A stretch of DNA of 40,168 nt from Saprospiraceae bacterium. Its GTDB lineage: Bacteria > Bacteroidota > Bacteroidia > Chitinophagales > Saprospiraceae. This document shows, one piece after another, positions 1 to 7,972 of the stretch (within the stretch, counting starts at the first letter, position 1; each line of letters starts with the position of its first letter). A model generated the notes under the pieces. The model had not been told where the DNA came from. It worked only from the letters and a program-made list of their open reading frames with translations, and did not search any database. A program made the translations under genes and the position numbers. Location of the stretch: assembly GCA_020629935.1 (NCBI GenBank), contig JAHDCJ010000042.1, positions 1 to 40,168 on the forward strand, given 5' to 3'.

Positions 1-8
1 AAAGTAAA

Positions 9-41
9 AACGAGATCATTCTTCTATTGAGTGATCTCGTT
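9..41. terminator. Hairpin terminator
   Basis: Perfect 10-bp inverted repeat AACGAGATCA / TGATCTCGTT (9-18 and 32-41) with a 13-nt loop. On the plus strand it is followed by a run of T. On the minus strand the other flank gives a shorter T run. It would terminate an unseen plus-strand gene left of the window and probably also the minus-strand gene that stops at 46. Confidence 0.8.
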
Positions 42-45
42 TTTT

Positions 46-429
46 TTATTCTCTTTTATTTGTTTCATATACTTTCACATGATGTGGAAATTCTTCTCCA
101 AAGAATGGATAAGCTATCCCTTGTAGGCTAAGTACAAAACCTTCTTCATCCATCCCTTCTATTTGATTGCCTATACCCTTGATTTCAATACCCTTTGAGT
201 TAGTCACTTTTAAACTGGGAATACTTCGAGTTCCAATAAAATTATTTGCAGGATCATCATCTATATCTATTTGATGATCTTGACAATACGTTTTAATATA
301 TTCATAATCGAAATTTTCAATATTGCTCTTTATTTTACCAAAAACTACGCCCATTGGTGGATCTGCATTTTCAAATTTAGTATATCCAATAACTTCTCCT
401 CCTAGATAAATCGTGTATATCTTTTCCAT
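46..429 (-). CDS. Conserved-looking hypothetical protein, 127 aa
   Basis: I do not recognise the family. The start is placed at the ATG at 427-429 (MEKIYTIYLGGEVIGYTKF), because the 18 extra residues from the upstream ATG look like non-coding AT-rich DNA. The protein is soluble and acidic, with no signal peptide or membrane segment. It has an alternating beta pattern and a motif DPPMGVVFGKI near residue 25. It is divergent from the cytochrome peroxidase gene, with about 245 bases between the two starts. It stops just before the hairpin at 9-41. Function unknown. Confidence 0.7.
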   Translation of the reverse strand: MEKIYTIYLGGEVIGYTKFENADPPMGVVFGKIKSNIENFDYEYIKTYCQDHQIDIDDDPANNFIGTRSIPSLKVTNSKGIEIKGIGNQIEGMDEEGFVLSLQGIAYPFFGEEFPHHVKVYETNKRE

Positions 430-494
430 TATTTCAATTTTTGGTTGTAAATATATAAAAAAATCATATGCAAATAAAAGCAATAAAGAATGAA

Positions 495-521
495 GATTAA
501 ATTGAATTCAGCAATTTAATC
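495..521. promoter_or_regulatory. Inverted repeat in divergent promoter region
   Basis: Perfect 10-bp arms GATTAAATTG (495-504) and CAATTTAATC (512-521) around a 7-nt spacer. It lies in the roughly 245-bp gap between two divergent genes, closer to the minus-strand one. It has no T run, so an operator is more likely than a terminator. Role is inferred from position only. Confidence 0.35.
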
Positions 522-674
522 CCAAAGCAATCATCCAAAAAACAATACTTAAATAACATTTTCTATCCTCCTTTTTATGTCATTCTTTCTTTTCAAAAGA
601 CCTCAAACGTACTATTCTTATTTTTTATATCGTTGTGTTCATGTGGTCTTATTCAATCATAAAAATAAAACCTT

Positions 675-1838
675 ATGCATAATAAAATCAGATTAAATTA
701 TTTCATGCTCTTATTGGGTATGGTATTAATAGCTTCCTCTTGCCAAAGAGAAGAGGAGGAAGAAATGATCCCTATAGGAAATATTCCTGAAATTGGTGCA
801 TTACCAGAATCTGTACTATCCCCAAATGAGAATCCATACTCCAATGAAAAATTTGAATTGGGACGAGCCTTATTTTGGGACCCCATTCTTTCTGGTGCTA
901 AAGATGTAGCTTGTGTGTCTTGCCATCACCCCAATTTTGGTTATGCGGATGGACGTGATCTTTCTTCTGGCGTCAATGGCATCGGACTTGGGCCTAATAG
1001 AGTAAATGGAGATGTGGTAAAAAGAAATTCACCAACTATTCTCAATACTGCGTTTAATGGAATTGATCTTGCAGGAAATTATAATCCCGATGCGGCTCCT
1101 ATGTTTTGGGATAATCGAGCGATGGGGCTGGAAGAGCAAGCTCTTTTGCCTATTTTATCTAAAGAAGAAATGCGAGGTTCTGAGATTGCAGAAGACGATA
1201 TCGTAGACAGTCTCATTCAACGTCTTAATACCTTACCTGCCTACCGCACATTATTTGTCGAGGCTTTTGGTGATGCAACCATAAATCAAAATCGGATTGT
1301 CCAAGCAATCGCTACTTTTCAGCGCAACATCTTGGCCAATAATAGTCGATTTGATCAATACATGCGCGGTGATCTCAATGCACTAAATAATCAAGAAATC
1401 GAAGGTATGAATACTTTTATTAGCGTAGGTTGCGCCAACTGCCATAGTGGACCTATGTTTTCCGATTTTCAACTGCATACTTTAAGTGTGCCAGATCATG
1501 CGTTAGTTGATGACGACGGAGCTACAGGAAATTTTGATTTTCGTACACCTTCTTTACGAAATCTAAATTTAACTGCTCCTTACATGCACAATGGAAGCTT
1601 TGACAACTTGCGTGAAGTCCTACGATTTTACAATGATATTTCAGGAGGCAATGCCAACTCACAGAACCCTAATGTAGGCAATAACCAGATTGATCAAGAT
1701 GCTCGAAATTTAAGACTCAACAACGGCCAGGTCAACGAAATTATTACCTTTTTAAATACATTAAATGATGAAGATTTTGACCGATCAATTCCTCAAAATG
1801 TACCTAGTGGACTTTCTGTAGGAGGACGTATTGATTAA
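675..1838 (+). CDS. Di-heme cytochrome c peroxidase (CcpA/MauG family), lipoprotein
   Basis: Predicted to reduce hydrogen peroxide in the periplasm with electrons from small cytochromes or quinol-linked donors. The N-terminus is a lipoprotein signal with lipobox Cys23 (LIASSC), followed by an acidic stretch. Two heme-binding CxxCH motifs are visible: CVSCH at 80-84 and CANCH at 253-257. The family block FRTPSLRN and PYMHNGSF follows; its Met is the expected axial ligand of the C-terminal heme. Length (387 aa) fits the family. It is a single-gene unit with a divergent promoter on the left and a stem-loop on the right. Some MauG-like members modify proteins or oxidise other substrates, so the substrate is not certain. 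Confidence 0.9.
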   Translation: MHNKIRLNYFMLLLGMVLIASSCQREEEEEMIPIGNIPEIGALPESVLSPNENPYSNEKFELGRALFWDPILSGAKDVACVSCHHPNFGYADGRDLSSGVNGIGLGPNRVNGDVVKRNSPTILNTAFNGIDLAGNYNPDAAPMFWDNRAMGLEEQALLPILSKEEMRGSEIAEDDIVDSLIQRLNTLPAYRTLFVEAFGDATINQNRIVQAIATFQRNILANNSRFDQYMRGDLNALNNQEIEGMNTFISVGCANCHSGPMFSDFQLHTLSVPDHALVDDDGATGNFDFRTPSLRNLNLTAPYMHNGSFDNLREVLRFYNDISGGNANSQNPNVGNNQIDQDARNLRLNNGQVNEIITFLNTLNDEDFDRSIPQNVPSGLSVGGRID

Positions 1839-1871
1839 CCTGTTGTTTTAAAATTTATAAAAAAGCGTTTC

Positions 1872-1918
1872 GATCAGGTGTACTTTTATTGTAGAAATTA
1901 TTGAAAGTACACCTGATC
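1872..1918. terminator. Stem-loop between convergent genes
   Basis: Perfect 15-bp inverted repeat GATCAGGTGTACTTT (1872-1886) with its complement at 1904-1918 and a 17-nt loop. It sits between the peroxidase stop and the dnaE2 stop. There is no T run directly after either arm; on the minus strand a T run begins about 8 bases later. It is therefore probably a bidirectional terminator of non-classical form. Confidence 0.6.
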
Positions 1919-1932
1919 AAACCCCAATGATT

Positions 1933-4902
1933 TTAGTCTGCCTCTCGATGATCTTTAACAAAAGGTAGGCGTTCCATCTTTTTCACTTCTATACTAGGAA
2001 AGCCAAAATCTTCTACAATTTTTCCATAGATTAGATAAACTCCTTTTCCTCGAAATGGTGCTTTTTCTAAAGAGGGAGGAAAATGGGTACTGTCAAAATA
2101 ATGCCCTTCTTCATCAAGCCAAGTACCAAAATACATGCGTCGACCATTAGAAGTAGTTACTGTTTTTTTCACCACATAATAACCCAACATTTTTACCCAT
2201 TGACCTTTTTTGCTTTTCATCTGTTTAGCCAAAATTGTACCAACTGATTTTTTTTCAATTAAATCAAAAGGCGCACATAAGGGAAAACCTAAGAGCTCCA
2301 TTTCATCAAAAGATTGATCAAAAATACCATCTTTTAAATCAGGTAAATCTAATCGAGGTAGGCTTTCTTGAAATAAGACTGGACTACCACAAAATTTTTC
2401 TTTTGGATTAAATACCGCATTCTTTTCCCACATCAATTCATACTTACTCAAGCCTGTAAATCGAAAAGCACCTACCCGAATGAGCAACTCCAATTGACTT
2501 CCACTTATGGAAACACGATGCGTAAAGTCTTCTAAATTTCGAAAGGCACCTTCTGCATTACGTTGCGCAATAATCTGTCGAACCAATTTCTTTTCTAATC
2601 CTTGAACATGAATATACCCTAAGTAAATATCGCAATCATAAATGGTTGTCAACAACAAGCTTTTATTTATACAAGGTGGATGAATATTTGCGCCCCACAT
2701 TCGCGCTTCATGCACATAATATTCTGTAGAATAAAAACCACCAAAATTATTAATGACCGCTACCATAAACTCTAAAGGAAAATAGGCTTTTAAATATAAA
2801 CTTTGGAAAGACTCTACTGCAAAACTCGCAGAATGTGCCTTACAAAAAGAATACCCCGCAAAGCTCTCTATTTGTCGCCAAACTTCTTTGGTTAATTCCA
2901 AATCATGCCCACGATCTTTACAATTTTTAAAATATTTTTTTTGCAATCGATGAAAGGTATCCGACTCCTTTTTCTTACCCGACATCATTCGCCGCAACAC
3001 ATCCGACTCATCTAAATCTAAACCTGCAAAATGATGCACCACTTTCATCACATCTTCTTGGTAAACCATCACACCAAAAGTTTCTCCAAGATGTTCTTGA
3101 AAGACGTCATGTAAATACTCAAAGGCATAAGGATTATGAAAACGATAAATATATGCGCGCATCATTCCTGACTTTGACACTCCTGGTCGAATAATCGAAC
3201 TCGCTGCCACCAATTGAATATAATTATCGCAACGCAACTTACTCAGTAAACCACGCATAGCGGGAGATTCAATATAAAAACAACCAATGCAATGTCCTGA
3301 CTTTAATTGACTACGCACCCTTTCATCTTCTTTTATTTTTTCTAAATCAAAAATATCTACAGCGCGTCCTTTATTCTGTTTGATCAATGCAACCGCATCT
3401 TTAATATGCCCCAATCCCCGTTGACTTAATACATCATATTTATGAAATCCTCGATCTTCTGCTCCGTACATATCAAAATGTGTAATGGGAAATCCTTTAG
3501 GCATCATCTGTAATGCGGTATATTCATAAATTGGCTTTTCGGTAATCAATACTCCACCTGCATGAATGGATAAATAATTGGGTAATCCTTCAATCAACTT
3601 TCCATATTTAAAAATGGTTTGTGCCAATTCATGATGCTTTTCAGTTTCTAAAGGGGCTTTAGCAATTTGATCAATTGCAGGCTTAGGTAATCCAAAAACT
3701 TTTCCGAGTTCACGTACTATAGATCGATACTTAAACGTATTGTAGGTCGCCAGTAAAGCCGTATATTCTTTTCCATATCGCTTAAAAATATAATCGGTTA
3801 CATCATCGCGTTCATCCCAAGAAAAATCAATATCAAAATCAGGAGGCGAACTTCGATGCGGATTGATAAATCGTTCAAAATACAAATCCAATTCTAAGGG
3901 ATCTACATCGGTAATATAAAGGCAATAAGCTACAATAGAATTCGCTCCACTCCCCCGCCCTACATAGTGATAACCCATACTTTGCGCATAGCGAACAATA
4001 TCCCAAGTAATTAAAAAGTAAGGTAAGAATTGAAGATCCGCAATCACCTTTAATTCTTTATGTACGCGGGCTAATGCTTGCTTATGTTTATAGCCATATC
4101 TTTTTTCGCAACCATTTAAAGAGAGCTTGGTCAAGAGTTTTAAATCATCCGTTTTATTACCTGTAAAACTTTGGCGGTTGACCATAAGACCTTCTTCAAA
4201 ATGGATCGTACAATGGGCTAATAACCGATTGGTGTTTTCAATTAGACAAGGATAGATTTCATAAAACTTAGTAAAGGTTTTGGGTGAATATATTCGTTCG
4301 GTTGACTTTGCACAATCCTTAGCAGATAGTTTAGTAATTAAAGTATTATTATCCACTGCTCGTAATAATTTGTGCATGGTATATCCCTCTTCATCTAAAA
4401 AAGTAATCGGATTCCAAGCGACCAATTTATGCATATATTTTTTCATGCCTGCGGAAAAAATTCGTCGCACGTATTCTGGACGAACGCCCAAAAATTCATG
4501 AGCTTTAAATGATTCAATGGGTTTAATTAATCGTGGATAAATAACCCATACTTCTTCCATTGCAGGAAGCACTTCAGGTATCGGTTTATTGTTTAGTGAG
4601 CACTCACTTAGTAATTTATTAAGCGAATAAAAGCCTTTTTTATTTTTCGCCAATGCGATGTATAATAAACGATTCTCGTTGCGAAATTCGATACCAAGTA
4701 CAGGTTTAATTCCTGCGGCTTCACAATAGCGGACAAACTCAAAGCTACACGAACTATTATTAATATCCGTTAATGCTAAGGTACGAATGCCTAAAGCAGC
4801 CGCAGCCTGAACCAATTGTTTAGGAGATAGCGTTCCATATCGGAGGCTATAGTATGTATGTGCGTTAATGTACACGATGCCTTTTTTTATTGAAGTTGTC
4901 AA
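1933..4902 (-). CDS. dnaE2: DNA polymerase III alpha subunit, DnaE2-like (translesion type)
   Basis: C-family DNA polymerase of 989 aa, shorter than replicative DnaE (about 1160) and close to the error-prone DnaE2/ImuC group. An N-terminal PHP domain (1-200) begins YINAHTYYS. The usual first metal-binding His of this motif appears to be Asn, so the PHP site may be degenerate. The polymerase active site shows PDFDIDF at 354-360, giving catalytic Asp357 and Asp359. The fingers, helix-hairpin-helix and an OB-like C-terminal region follow. The C-terminal tau-binding domain of replicative DnaE is missing. It lies downstream of dinB on the same strand, with a 148-bp gap, and is probably co-expressed under DNA damage. 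This pairing is a common Bacteroidota mutagenesis cassette. Confidence 0.88.
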   Translation of the reverse strand: MTTSIKKGIVYINAHTYYSLRYGTLSPKQLVQAAAALGIRTLALTDINNSSCSFEFVRYCEAAGIKPVLGIEFRNENRLLYIALAKNKKGFYSLNKLLSECSLNNKPIPEVLPAMEEVWVIYPRLIKPIESFKAHEFLGVRPEYVRRIFSAGMKKYMHKLVAWNPITFLDEEGYTMHKLLRAVDNNTLITKLSAKDCAKSTERIYSPKTFTKFYEIYPCLIENTNRLLAHCTIHFEEGLMVNRQSFTGNKTDDLKLLTKLSLNGCEKRYGYKHKQALARVHKELKVIADLQFLPYFLITWDIVRYAQSMGYHYVGRGSGANSIVAYCLYITDVDPLELDLYFERFINPHRSSPPDFDIDFSWDERDDVTDYIFKRYGKEYTALLATYNTFKYRSIVRELGKVFGLPKPAIDQIAKAPLETEKHHELAQTIFKYGKLIEGLPNYLSIHAGGVLITEKPIYEYTALQMMPKGFPITHFDMYGAEDRGFHKYDVLSQRGLGHIKDAVALIKQNKGRAVDIFDLEKIKEDERVRSQLKSGHCIGCFYIESPAMRGLLSKLRCDNYIQLVAASSIIRPGVSKSGMMRAYIYRFHNPYAFEYLHDVFQEHLGETFGVMVYQEDVMKVVHHFAGLDLDESDVLRRMMSGKKKESDTFHRLQKKYFKNCKDRGHDLELTKEVWRQIESFAGYSFCKAHSASFAVESFQSLYLKAYFPLEFMVAVINNFGGFYSTEYYVHEARMWGANIHPPCINKSLLLTTIYDCDIYLGYIHVQGLEKKLVRQIIAQRNAEGAFRNLEDFTHRVSISGSQLELLIRVGAFRFTGLSKYELMWEKNAVFNPKEKFCGSPVLFQESLPRLDLPDLKDGIFDQSFDEMELLGFPLCAPFDLIEKKSVGTILAKQMKSKKGQWVKMLGYYVVKKTVTTSNGRRMYFGTWLDEEGHYFDSTHFPPSLEKAPFRGKGVYLIYGKIVEDFGFPSIEVKKMERLPFVKDHREAD

Positions 4903-5050
4903 ACAACTTCCTTAAATAAAACCTTATGGTCTTATTTAAATGGTGAACAAAGTGCGGGATAGATTAGCCTAAATCTAGTTTGATTTTGATGGAATATAAC
5001 GAAGTGCTGGGATGGATTGGATTTACGTTTTTTCGGGAATGTATGAACCA

Positions 5051-6211
5051 TCATTCTTTTCGGATCGTTCGAGCACAGGAAGCACGCATGATGGCATTTG
5101 ATCCAAAGCGTTTTCGAATATGATCCATTTCTTTTAATAAATTAATATCTTTTACCGAGTCATCAAAAAGATTAATTTGATAACTTCCTGTCACAAGCCC
5201 ACTAAATCGTACACCAATAAGACGTACCAATTGTCGGCGTTCGTAGAGTTTTTCAAAAAGTTCTTGTGCTACTCGAATGAGTGTTTGATCATTGGAAGTA
5301 TAAGGAATTTTCATTTGTTTAGTATAGGTATTAAAATCCGTATAACGCAATTTAATTGTTACACAAGAAGTCAATTTAGGTACTTGTCGTAATTCAAAAG
5401 CCAACTTACAAACCATCTTGGTAATTTGATCTTTGAGCCATTGGATATTGATCGTATCGGTCTGAAACGTACGTTCGGATGACATGGATTTTTTTTCATT
5501 ATAAGGCACTACAGGAGTAGTATCAATAGCATTGGCTTTTTTCCAAATGCTAAGTCCTGATTTTCCAAATTCTCTTTGTAATAAAGTAGCAGGAACTTGG
5601 CTTAAGGTTTTAATGGTTTTGATTCCCATGAAGCTAAGTTTCCGATAAGTTACTTTACCGATGCTTGGTAATTTGGAGACAGAAAGTGGAGCGAGATAAT
5701 TTTTTTCTGTTCCATTTTGAATCATAATTTCTCCATTGGGTTTTGCTTGGCCCGCGCCGACTTTAGAAACTAATTTATTTACAGATAATCCAAAAGAAAT
5801 GGGTAAGCCTGTTTCTTTAATTACCCGTTGTCGCATATTTTTTGACCATTGATAACAACCAAAATATTTATCCATTCCAGAAAGGTCAACATAAAATTCA
5901 TCAATAGATGCTTTTTCAAAAATGGGTGCATCTTCTTTTATGATTTCAGAAACCACTTTAGAATGTGTCGAATAGGATTCCATATCGCCTCGTAAAATAA
6001 TTGCATCTGGACATAATCGCAAAGCCATTTTTATTGGCATAGCCGAACGTACACCAAAGGCCCTAGCTTCATAACTACAAGAAGCCACTACTCCACGTTG
6101 GCTCGTTCCTCCGATAATCAATGGCTTGCCTTTCAACTTTGAATTTTGTAGGCAAGCTACAGATACAAAAAAGGCATCTAAATCTAAATGTAATATCGCA
6201 CGTTCAAACAT
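5051..6211 (-). CDS. dinB: Y-family DNA polymerase (DinB / Pol IV type)
   Basis: Translesion polymerase of 386 aa with an apparently intact catalytic site: Asp10 in LHLDLDAFF, and Asp104-Glu105 in ASIDEFYVDL. Because these carboxylates are present it is an active DinB type, not the inactive ImuB scaffold. The order palm/fingers, thumb (helix-hairpin-helix near SVSKLPSIGKVTYRKL) and little finger is seen. A beta-clamp binding motif QINLF lies at 345-349. It is the first gene of the dinB-dnaE2 pair; the palindromic element at 6222-6264 lies just upstream of its ATG. Confidence 0.92.
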   Translation of the reverse strand: MFERAILHLDLDAFFVSVACLQNSKLKGKPLIIGGTSQRGVVASCSYEARAFGVRSAMPIKMALRLCPDAIILRGDMESYSTHSKVVSEIIKEDAPIFEKASIDEFYVDLSGMDKYFGCYQWSKNMRQRVIKETGLPISFGLSVNKLVSKVGAGQAKPNGEIMIQNGTEKNYLAPLSVSKLPSIGKVTYRKLSFMGIKTIKTLSQVPATLLQREFGKSGLSIWKKANAIDTTPVVPYNEKKSMSSERTFQTDTINIQWLKDQITKMVCKLAFELRQVPKLTSCVTIKLRYTDFNTYTKQMKIPYTSNDQTLIRVAQELFEKLYERRQLVRLIGVRFSGLVTGSYQINLFDDSVKDINLLKEMDHIRKRFGSNAIMRASCARTIRKE

Positions 6212-6221
6212 CTACTTCTTT

Positions 6222-6264
6222 TTAAAACAATATAATGCAATATTAAAACAATTTGTTTTAATAT
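6222..6264 (-). promoter_or_regulatory. Candidate operator of the dinB-dnaE2 cassette
   Basis: A 25-bp perfect palindrome with one central base: ATATTAAAACAA (6240-6251), T, TTGTTTTAATAT (6253-6264). A further direct copy of the half-site TTAAAACAAT starts at 6222, exactly 21 bp (two helical turns) from the copy in the palindrome (6243). It ends 10 bp upstream of the dinB ATG. The arrangement suggests cooperative binding of a dimeric repressor. The identity of the regulator is not visible in the window. Confidence 0.6.
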
Positions 6265-6406
6265 GCAAGTTTTATTCGAGATAAAAAAATATCTTTTGAT
6301 TCAGAAAATAAAATCGACGATTAGGAAACTATCTTTTTTTTTTACTTTAAAAATAATTAGCGTTACATTGTATTAAACGATTTACTAATGTATACAAATT
6401 AGCCCC

Positions 6407-7864
6407 ATGAAGTATTTTTATTCCTTTCTGTTCTATTTTATTTTTTCCGCGCATATTTTGGGTCAATCTAATCCAATTGAAGTTATGTCTTGGGTGCCTC
6501 CATATGCGATACCAGCCTGTCAAACCGCAGTACAAGCAAATTTTGGTACATGTGATGCTAAAGATGGCTTGACTCGCATAGGCTTACAATTTTGGACACC
6601 CAACACCGATGGTACCATCAAGTATGCGAACCATGAATTCTATACTCCAACCGATGCGGATGTCAATTGGTGGAAAACTTGGGCCGCAGCCAATAATGTA
6701 GAATTGCTTCTTTGCATTTATAATAATATCGGTTCTTGGGATTGGTCGCTTGCGGTTTCTGCTTTCGACACCAATCGCACGACTTTTATCAATGCATTAA
6801 TTGCGGAGATGAATCGTTTAGGTTTGGATGGTATTGATCTTGACTTAGAAGGCGTGGGTGCTTTTGATAGTAATCGAGCTGCATTTAAGCTTTTTGTTCA
6901 AGAACTTTCAGCTCAACTGAAATTGCAAAATAAGATATTGACCATTGACTCTTTTCACTACATATGGAATGCCCCCAATCAAAATTGGTGGGTGGATTGG
7001 ATAGGTTTAGTTGATAATATTCATACGATGGGATATACCGATCTTTATGAAGCAAGTACTACGGCTTATGGTCCATTTTCTTTTCAACAAAATACAGGAA
7101 CAAATGCAGGCTATCCTTCTAATATGGTATCTATGGGATTACCCACTTGGGTTGGTTCTTGGGGAACAAGTTCAGGAAGAGGTACTACTGCACAGGCGCA
7201 TATTCAAGAGATTCGGTATGATATTGCTGCGCCTACGGGCATTGCACTTTGGGATTTACAACTTCAAGGATGGCAAAATTCTGCTTTATGGTGTGAGATA
7301 CAAGGATTAAAAAATGAGCCCGTTAATTTGCCTGTAGAGTTGATTTCATTTCAAGCAAAAAAAACACATCAATACATTGATCTCGCTTGGGAAACCGTAT
7401 CGGAAGTTAATCATTTAGGCTTTGAAATTCAATGGAAAACTCCCAATAGTGATTGGACAAAAATTGGATGGATTGGCGGTACGAATCCTAGTGGGAATCG
7501 ATATACATTCAAACATAGGACTCCACTTTTAGGCGACAACTATTATAGACTAAAGCAAATGGATGTAGATGAAAAATTTACTTATAGTCTAGTGGTTACG
7601 GAAAAATTCTACGTCCTTCAGGCATTACAAATTTATCCAAACCCTGCGAAAACATCTATTCGTTTCTTTTGGAGTAATCCATTAGAAGAAAAGGCAACAA
7701 TTCAAATATTAAATTTAAATCAACAAGTCATTCGAGAGATTTTTCTTTCTAAAGAAAGTGTAGAGTATTCGATAAATATTCAAGACTTCAGCAACGGAAT
7801 TTATTTCGCTAAAATTAATAATGGGACAAGTGTAGAATTGAAGAAATTTATTGTTCAGCGGTAA
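6407..7864 (+). CDS. Secreted GH18 family glycoside hydrolase with T9SS tail
   Basis: Probable chitinase or endo-beta-N-acetylglucosaminidase. A signal peptide covers about residues 1-20. The GH18 signature DGIDLDLE is at 141-148 (DxxDxDxE), with Glu148 as the expected catalytic acid, on a TIM-barrel of about 300 residues. A beta-sandwich of the kind common in Bacteroidota follows (LPVELISFQAKK...). The last 80 residues form a type A T9SS sorting domain (IYPNPAKTSIRFF ... GIYFAKI ... KKFIVQR), so the protein should be exported by type IX secretion to the surface or medium. It is a single gene ending at a strong hairpin. Exact substrate cannot be read from sequence. Confidence 0.85.
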   Translation: MKYFYSFLFYFIFSAHILGQSNPIEVMSWVPPYAIPACQTAVQANFGTCDAKDGLTRIGLQFWTPNTDGTIKYANHEFYTPTDADVNWWKTWAAANNVELLLCIYNNIGSWDWSLAVSAFDTNRTTFINALIAEMNRLGLDGIDLDLEGVGAFDSNRAAFKLFVQELSAQLKLQNKILTIDSFHYIWNAPNQNWWVDWIGLVDNIHTMGYTDLYEASTTAYGPFSFQQNTGTNAGYPSNMVSMGLPTWVGSWGTSSGRGTTAQAHIQEIRYDIAAPTGIALWDLQLQGWQNSALWCEIQGLKNEPVNLPVELISFQAKKTHQYIDLAWETVSEVNHLGFEIQWKTPNSDWTKIGWIGGTNPSGNRYTFKHRTPLLGDNYYRLKQMDVDEKFTYSLVVTEKFYVLQALQIYPNPAKTSIRFFWSNPLEEKATIQILNLNQQVIREIFLSKESVEYSINIQDFSNGIYFAKINNGTSVELKKFIVQR

Positions 7865-7914
7865 AGATATTCCTTCTTTAAAATTTAAATACTTTAGGTT
7901 GATCTATCTATTAT

Positions 7915-7951
7915 AAAAGAAGGGATGCTCGATTTGAGCATCCCTTCTTTT
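7915..7951. terminator. Bidirectional intrinsic terminator
   Basis: Perfect 16-bp stem, AAAAGAAGGGATGCTC (7915-7930) and its complement (7936-7951), with a 5-nt loop. The plus strand continues with T residues and the minus strand reads into a T-rich end of the stem. It separates the convergent glycosidase and metalloprotease genes. Confidence 0.9.
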
Positions 7952-7972
7952 TTATTTAGAAAAACACACATA

